Positions 18,955 through 23,466 of a stretch of DNA of 23,466 nt are shown piece by piece. Origin of the DNA: an uncultured Oscillospiraceae bacterium. Lineage in GTDB: Bacteria > Bacillota > Clostridia > Oscillospirales > Oscillospiraceae. The first letter of the stretch is position 1. Each line of letters starts with the position of its first letter. The stretch covers positions 1 to 23,466 of the forward strand of contig CAJUSE010000030.1 of the NCBI GenBank assembly GCA_910588975.1, written 5' to 3'. Below the pieces are notes generated by a model. That model made no database searches. It had not been told where the DNA came from and saw only the letters and a list, made by a program, of their open reading frames with translations. The translations under genes and the position numbers were made by a program.

Positions 18955-20960
18955 AAGAAAGTTGAAAGTTGCTATATAAAAATAAAAGCAGGTGAGAAAT
19001 ATGAATACTTGGAAGCCTGGATCATTTACAGCGCAAGAAATTCACGATAAAATTGAGAGCAAAAAATTTATTGTGCCGTTTTATCAGCGGGGTCGAGTTT
19101 GGACAGATAGGCAGAAAGATGAGTTTAGTGACACACTAAAAAGGGGATTGCCTTTTGGTACAATTCTTTTATATCACGATGAAGTAAATAATAGATATCA
19201 AATTATTGATGGTCTTCAACGGGCCTCGACAATTTGGGAGTTCATCAGTGAGCCGGCTCGATTTTTCAATGATGGGGATATTGATGAAAATTTGCCCAAA
19301 AATCTTACGGATATCGCTGAAATTGCAAATAGCTCTACGTCTATTATAGAGTCAATAAAAGATCATCTTGTTCAGTGGGCTAAGAATTCTTTTAAAACGA
19401 TGAGCGAAGTTCAAGATATGCAATATTTTGACTACACAGTAGAATTTATAAAGGAATACCCATCCGCTGCAGGGAAAGAAAAAGATATTAGTGATGCGGT
19501 AAAACCAACATTGAAAAAGTTCAGAGATTTATGCAATGGACTTTGTAATATGGAAATTCCCGCAATTATAATAGAGGGAGATGATGATGCCCTTCCAGAA
19601 ATTTTTGAACGAATCAATTCAAAAGGGACTCAACTTTCGAAATATGAAATCTATGCAGCAACATGGACAAAACGCTATCCGATTGATACACAAAAGTTCC
19701 CTAAACTCGGAAAAATTGTTGCCTATAACAAGGACCGATATGAGGCTATGGTAGTTGATGGGGTAGATTTATCTGATTTTGATCCGGCAGAATTTGTTAA
19801 AAACAATAAACTGAGCTTATTTGAAATAGCTTATGGTTTTGGAAAGTTATTGGGGCAGGGTTATCCTATGCTTTTTAGAACGAGGGCAGATAAAGACAAT
19901 ATTAAAGAAATAGACAGCATAGGCTTTTCTTTAATCACGGCTTGTATAGGCTTAAGAAATTCTAATTCCAAAAACTTGCAAGTTAAATTTGATGAACTTG
20001 TAGGGGAAGATAAGATTTCTTTGCTTTTGCAACGAATTCTTCAGTGCGTTGATACAGCAACAAAACTTATTGGACAATACAATCGCTTTAAACTAAACGC
20101 TCAAACAGTCGCTGGGCCGTTGCACACAGAATTTCAGATTATATCGTTAGTTGCAAACATATTTGTGGCTCGCTATGCAACATATCAAAGAGATAACAAA
20201 GATCGTCCGATAAACTATTCAATATCCTTGGAAAGCTCGAAGCCTTCATGGGATCAGTACGAAGTGGCATTAGAGGAAAATGCATGGAAACGCTATTGCT
20301 TAGATATACTTCAGAAACGCTGGGGAAATGCTGGCGATACGAGAATCGATTCGGTAATCTTTAGCGGAGATTACTATGGCAAAAAAATACCGTGGAGTGA
20401 TTTTGAAACACAGATTAAAACGTGGTATGACGAAACAAAAAGTGAGCGGCGAGAACACAAAAGGGTTGCACAACCCAAAGAACCTGAAAAGATGTTTTTA
20501 GCGCTTTTATATTTGCATATATTTTCAGCGGCTGATCAAGCGGATTCCTCGAAATATGATATTGAGCATTTGGCAACGAAAAAATTGATGAGGGTCTGTT
20601 TGGACCGCTATGGTGATGAGTTTGGATTACCAATAAGCTCTATTGGCAATCTGTGCCTGTTGCCGGAACATGAAAATCGGTCAAAAGGAGCAAAAACAGT
20701 GTACGAAGATGAAGCATATCTGAAGGACTCCAAATATGCACTTTCAGAATTGGAAGAAAAATTTACATTTACCTCAAAAGATGATTTAAAATGGGTTCTC
20801 GATGAATCATTAACAGCAGTTGAGTTTGAAATTGCGTATAATAAATTTATTGATTCTCGGTTTAGCCGAATGATGGAAAAGATAAAGGAGTTTTTCTAAG
20901 CTAACAAGATATCATGTTCCTGGCCGAGGCCCTTCAGTACCGTGCCACCGGCTGGCTGAC
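18948..20960 (+). mobile_element. One-gene AT-rich genomic islet inserted at the comM 3' end
   Basis: This 2013-bp unit comprises the insert and one copy of the 42-bp repeat. It is AT-rich against a very GC-rich background and carries a single gene on the same strand as comM. The boundaries are sharp. AT-rich sequence starts right after the left repeat copy (AAATAG supplies the new comM ending) and stops at 20918, just before the right copy. There is no integrase, transposase, excisionase or terminal inverted repeat. The pattern is that of site-specific integration at a gene 3' end with duplication of the attachment site. The recombinase would have to act in trans or have been lost. Confidence 0.82.
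19001..20899 (+). CDS. DUF262 / HNH (DUF1524-like) protein, putative anti-phage nuclease
   Basis: This 632-residue protein has two recognisable ends. The N terminus carries a DUF262 (ParB/Srx-like) core: VPFYQRGRVWTDRQKDEF (~25-42), then YQIIDGLQRAST (66-77), where IDGLQR replaces the usual DGQQR. The C terminus carries an HNH-nuclease-like DUF1524 pattern: DIEHL with His523, SIGNLCLLP with Asn550, and ENRSKGAKT with Asn559. A long helical middle joins them. DUF262 plus DUF1524 is the build of GmrSD-type modification-dependent restriction enzymes and of SspE, so an NTP-using defence nuclease against phage DNA is likely; this is inference. The start at ATG 19001 has AGGTGA six bases upstream; a GTG at 18992 would add three residues but has no ribosome-binding site of its own. 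No convincing promoter is seen (TATATAAA at 18973 lacks a -35 box). The gene starts 46 nt after comM and may use read-through. Confidence 0.85.
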   Translation: MNTWKPGSFTAQEIHDKIESKKFIVPFYQRGRVWTDRQKDEFSDTLKRGLPFGTILLYHDEVNNRYQIIDGLQRASTIWEFISEPARFFNDGDIDENLPKNLTDIAEIANSSTSIIESIKDHLVQWAKNSFKTMSEVQDMQYFDYTVEFIKEYPSAAGKEKDISDAVKPTLKKFRDLCNGLCNMEIPAIIIEGDDDALPEIFERINSKGTQLSKYEIYAATWTKRYPIDTQKFPKLGKIVAYNKDRYEAMVVDGVDLSDFDPAEFVKNNKLSLFEIAYGFGKLLGQGYPMLFRTRADKDNIKEIDSIGFSLITACIGLRNSNSKNLQVKFDELVGEDKISLLLQRILQCVDTATKLIGQYNRFKLNAQTVAGPLHTEFQIISLVANIFVARYATYQRDNKDRPINYSISLESSKPSWDQYEVALEENAWKRYCLDILQKRWGNAGDTRIDSVIFSGDYYGKKIPWSDFETQIKTWYDETKSERREHKRVAQPKEPEKMFLALLYLHIFSAADQADSSKYDIEHLATKKLMRVCLDRYGDEFGLPISSIGNLCLLPEHENRSKGAKTVYEDEAYLKDSKYALSELEEKFTFTSKDDLKWVLDESLTAVEFEIAYNKFIDSRFSRMMEKIKEFF

Positions 20961-20967
20961 CCGGTGA
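20919..20967 (+). pseudogene. Stranded original 3' end of comM (right 42-bp repeat, attR-like)
   Basis: These 49 bp encode the authentic ComM ending LAEALQYRATGWLTR-stop (TGA at 20965-20967) but are separated from the body of comM by the islet. The first 42 bp are the right copy of the direct repeat. The GC-rich composition matches the host. Before insertion, comM would have ended here, 64 nt before gdpD. Confidence 0.9.
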
Positions 20968-21031
20968 AAAGCTGCTGTTTGCCCTCCTTTGGGGAGGGTG
21001 TGACCCCGCAACTATAAAGGAGGTTTTTGCC

Positions 21032-21991
21032 ATGTTCCGACCCCTCGTCATCGCCCACCGGGGCTTTTCTCACGTCGCCCCGGAGAACACCATCTCCGCC
21101 TTCCGTGCCGCCCTGGCTGTGGGGGCGGACGGCATTGAGACCGACGTGCAGCTCACCCGGGACGGCAGGATGGTCATGCACCACAATTACACCATTGACG
21201 CTGCCTCCAACGGCCACGGGGCCATCCTGTCCATGACCGAGGCCGAGCTGCGCCAATACGACTTCGGCAGCTGGAAGAGTCCCGACTTCGCCGGGGAGAA
21301 GATCCCCACCCTGGCCGAGTGTCTGGCCGCCACGAAAGATTTCCGGGTGGTGAACATCGAGCTCAAAGCCCCCATGGACCGCACCATCCCCTATGTGGGG
21401 CCGGTGGCCCAGGCCATTCGGGTATCGGGCATGATGGAGAAGATCATCGTCTCCGCCTTTGACCACAGCCTGCTTCGGGACATCAAGGCCATCCTGCCCG
21501 ACCTGCGGGTGGGGGCGCTGACCCTGCCCAACATGGAGGGCACCCCCGCTATGGCCCAGATGGCCGCCGCCTTTCCGGGGGACAAGCCCCTGGACCAGCT
21601 CGTCCCGGCGGACCTGACCCTGCCCCAGGAGGCACTGGCGGTGGAGGGCCACGGGGCTGACCCCGCCGCCATCCTTATGGAGGAGGCCCGGGCCCTGGCG
21701 GCCATCTATCCCGGCCAGACCTTCCCCCAGGCCCGGGCATCTCTGGCCTTGCAGCACGATTTGGACCAGTACATTGCATCGCTGGACTTTGAGGTGAACT
21801 ACCTCCACTGTGACTACCACTCCTGCCTGGCCGACCCCGCCCTCATTGAGAAGATGCACCGCCGGGGGGTGGGGGTCAACCCCTGGACGGTGGACCGGGT
21901 GGAAGATATGCAGTTTTTGATGGACCACGGCGCCGACGGCATCATCACCAACCGCCCCGACCTGCTGCTGGAGCTGCTGGGGGGCAAATAA
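21032..21991 (+). CDS. Glycerophosphodiester phosphodiesterase family protein
   Basis: This 319-residue enzyme of the GDPD TIM-barrel family cleaves glycerophosphodiesters to glycerol-3-phosphate and an alcohol. It has no signal peptide, so it is presumably cytoplasmic. The family residues HRG (His9, Arg10), PEN (Glu18), ETD (Glu36, Asp38) and IELK (Glu110, Lys112) are present, as is the late GVNPWTVD and DGIITNRPD ending. The second His motif reads HNYTID (His51) instead of the common HD...R, and the following Arg is Ala. Catalysis or specificity may therefore differ from the norm. AAAGGAGG precedes the ATG. Before the islet arrived it probably formed an operon with comM. Confidence 0.9.
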   Translation: MFRPLVIAHRGFSHVAPENTISAFRAALAVGADGIETDVQLTRDGRMVMHHNYTIDAASNGHGAILSMTEAELRQYDFGSWKSPDFAGEKIPTLAECLAATKDFRVVNIELKAPMDRTIPYVGPVAQAIRVSGMMEKIIVSAFDHSLLRDIKAILPDLRVGALTLPNMEGTPAMAQMAAAFPGDKPLDQLVPADLTLPQEALAVEGHGADPAAILMEEARALAAIYPGQTFPQARASLALQHDLDQYIASLDFEVNYLHCDYHSCLADPALIEKMHRRGVGVNPWTVDRVEDMQFLMDHGADGIITNRPDLLLELLGGK

Positions 21992-22429
21992 GCGGATTTT
22001 CGCCCCGGGCTGGTGAATAGGGGATCCCTATTCCCGGGCCAGTCTGAAAAAGGCCCTTTTCTGCTTCAAAACTGGAAGTTATGCCCGTAGGGCATTGGGC
22101 ATCTCCGATGCCCACGATGGGCCGCCGCCGATGGAACGCTGTGGTCGCCACGTGTTTGATAGGACGCAGAAAAGGACCTTTTTCCGCCCGGCTCTTACGT
22201 TTTGCGTTGCTGTGAGGCCGGGGGAAAAGTGCCCCTTTTTTGCGGCATGTTTCCCACATGGCCGCCCCTATGTTCTACCCTCGGAAAGCATATCATGGCG
22301 CTGGAGGCGCCCAAAGCCTTGTGCACTCACTCCCAGATTTGGAGCAAAAAAGGGGTGCTTTGCCCCTGGCCCTTGCGCTGTGCCTTGCTGTTACGTTTCT
22401 TATAAATCAACAAAGGAAGGTCAAAATCC
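21992..22429. other. Gene-free region with nested inverted repeats before thiI
   Basis: These ~440 bp hold no supportable gene. Several dyads are visible: GAATAGGG/CCCTATTC (22015-22033, 3-nt loop); a 19-bp inverted repeat with one mismatch (22046-22064 with 22166-22184); a perfect 12-bp inverted repeat (22232-22243 with 22344-22355); and small stems TGCCC-GTA-GGGCA and TGGGCAT/ATGCCCA near 22082-22114. The first hairpin may terminate gdpD. A TATAAA box at 22401-22406 could be the thiI -10 but has no clear -35. The rest looks like decayed intergenic repeat DNA. Confidence 0.6.
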
Positions 22430-23466
22430 ATGAACGACATCATTCTCCTGAAGCTGGGCGAGCTGGTCCTGAAGGGCCTGAACCGCCACAATTTTGAGGA
22501 TCAGCTCATGTCTAACGCCCGGCGGCGGCTGCGGCCCCACGGGCAGTTCAAGGTCTACTCTAAGCAGTCCATCACCTATGTGGAGCCCCAGAGCGATGAC
22601 TGCGATGTGGACGCTGCCTTTGAGGCCATGAAGAAGATCTTCGGCGCCGTGGGGGTGTGCCGCTGCCGCTCCTGTGAGAAGGACAAGGACGTGATGCTTG
22701 CCGCCATCCAGGACTTCCTGGGGGAGGAGCTGGCCGCCGCCCGGACCTTCAAGGTGGAGTGCAAGCGCTCGGACAAGACCTTCCCCCTGAACTCCATCCA
22801 GCTGGCCCAGTATCTGGGGGGCGAGCTGGACGAGCGCTACCCCCACCTGACTCCCGATATGCACCACCCTGACCTCACTGTCTATGTAGAGGTTCGGGAC
22901 GACGCCGCCTTTGTCCACGGCCCCACCCAGCCCGGGGCGGGGGGCCTGCCTGTGGGCATGGCCGGCCGGGCGGTGAGTATGCTCTCGGGGGGCATCGACT
23001 CCCCGGTGGCCTCTTGGATGATGGCCAAGCGGGGGCTGGAGCTGGAGATGGTCCACTTCTTCTCCTATCCCTACACCTCCATGGAGGCCAAGCAGAAGGT
23101 GCTGGACCTGGCCAAGCTGCTGACCCCCTGGACGGGCCGGCTCATGGTCCACGTGGTCCCCTTCACCGAGATCCAGGAGGAGCTGCGCCGCTCCTGCCCC
23201 GAGGAGCTGTTCACCATTGTCATGCGCCGGTTCATGATGCGCATTTCCACCGCCGTGGCCCAGCGCACCGGCGCCGGGGCCATCGTCACCGGGGAGAGCC
23301 TGGGCCAGGTGGCCAGCCAGACCATGGAGGCCATGCAGTGCACCGGCGCCGTCACCGACCTGCCTGTGTTCCGGCCGGTGGTAGGCATGGACAAGGAGGA
23401 GATCGTCCGCATCTCCCGGCGGATCAACACCTTTGAGACCTCCATCCTCCCCTACGAGGACTGCTG
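22430..23466 (+). CDS. thiI: tRNA 4-thiouridine synthase ThiI, 3'-truncated by window edge
   Basis: ThiI transfers sulfur to U8 of tRNA and in many bacteria also feeds thiamine thiazole synthesis. The frame runs open from ATG 22430 (AAAGGAAGG upstream) to the window end, giving 345 visible residues. It starts MNDIILLKLGELVLKGLNR, the ferredoxin-like/THUMP N terminus that binds tRNA. The adenylating PP-loop is SGGIDSPVA (186-194). Later conserved stretches include VTGESLGQVASQT and LPVFRPVVGMDKEEI. The usual length is about 390-400 residues, so only the C-terminal end is missing. A rhodanese domain would lie beyond the window; most Firmicutes enzymes lack it. No cysteine desulfurase gene precedes it here. 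Confidence 0.95.
   Translation, partial: MNDIILLKLGELVLKGLNRHNFEDQLMSNARRRLRPHGQFKVYSKQSITYVEPQSDDCDVDAAFEAMKKIFGAVGVCRCRSCEKDKDVMLAAIQDFLGEELAAARTFKVECKRSDKTFPLNSIQLAQYLGGELDERYPHLTPDMHHPDLTVYVEVRDDAAFVHGPTQPGAGGLPVGMAGRAVSMLSGGIDSPVASWMMAKRGLELEMVHFFSYPYTSMEAKQKVLDLAKLLTPWTGRLMVHVVPFTEIQEELRRSCPEELFTIVMRRFMMRISTAVAQRTGAGAIVTGESLGQVASQTMEAMQCTGAVTDLPVFRPVVGMDKEEIVRISRRINTFETSILPYEDC

Noticed and set aside
20972..21012. Terminator between the stranded comM tail and gdpD
   Set aside because: CCCTCC/GGAGGG can pair, but the stem is short and no T-run follows.
22095..22433. Short plus-strand ORFs before thiI, and the minus ORF 21945-22259
   Set aside because: They have no ribosome-binding sites and no recognisable domains. 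They are translations of inverted-repeat DNA, and one overlaps the thiI start.

Overview
The window looks like chromosomal DNA of a high-G+C, spore-forming gut Clostridia, probably of the Oscillospiraceae (Flavonifractor/Lawsonibacter/Intestinimonas-like). That placement is inference. It rests on very GC-rich codon use, strong AGGAGG ribosome-binding sites, the sporulation pair yaaL-bofA, and Firmicutes-type arrangements such as feoB with a tiny Cys-rich partner and maf next to mreCD. Nearly all genes are housekeeping genes. No tRNA, rRNA, CRISPR array or transposase gene was seen.

Layout. 1-2411 (+): ferrous iron transporter FeoB (first ~12 residues outside the window) and a 44-residue FeoB-associated Cys-rich membrane peptide, closed by a perfect hairpin terminator. 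2483-5872 (-): an AT-rich two-helix membrane protein, an aldo/keto-reductase with a two-cluster ferredoxin tail in an operon with an ACT-domain protein, an ECF-transporter S component, BofA and YaaL. 6039-7862 (-): a cytoplasmic GH13 maltodextrin hydrolase. 8014-15184 (-): an apparent seven-gene envelope/division operon, in transcription order zapA, U32 peptidase (RlhA-like), dut, maf, mreC, mreD, mrdA, probably driven by an extended -10 promoter at about 15304. 15389-17133 (-): a SAM methyltransferase and RidA. 17437-23466 (+): comM, a foreign AT-rich defence-type gene, gdpD, and thiI cut off by the window end.

The most striking object is the insert at the 3' end of comM. A perfect 42-bp direct repeat (18906-18947 and 20919-20960) brackets a single AT-rich gene (19001-20899). 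The gene encodes a 632-residue DUF262 protein with a C-terminal HNH/DUF1524-like domain, the architecture of GmrSD/SspE-type anti-phage nucleases. The insertion duplicated the end of comM, rebuilt a working stop codon for the resident gene, and left the original comM tail stranded in front of gdpD. No integrase is present, so this looks like a minimal one-gene defence islet that uses the comM 3' end as an attachment site.

Several non-coding structures also stand out. There is an 85-bp MITE-like palindrome with 24-bp terminal inverted repeats and a 5-bp target duplication between mreC and mreD; it now supplies the mreC stop codon. A decayed second copy lies after mrdA. A three-armed, mutually exclusive hairpin set lies between ridA and the methyltransferase gene. 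A ~120-bp purine tract with G-quadruplex potential lies upstream of the ACT gene. A ~440-bp gene-free stretch before thiI contains nested inverted repeats.
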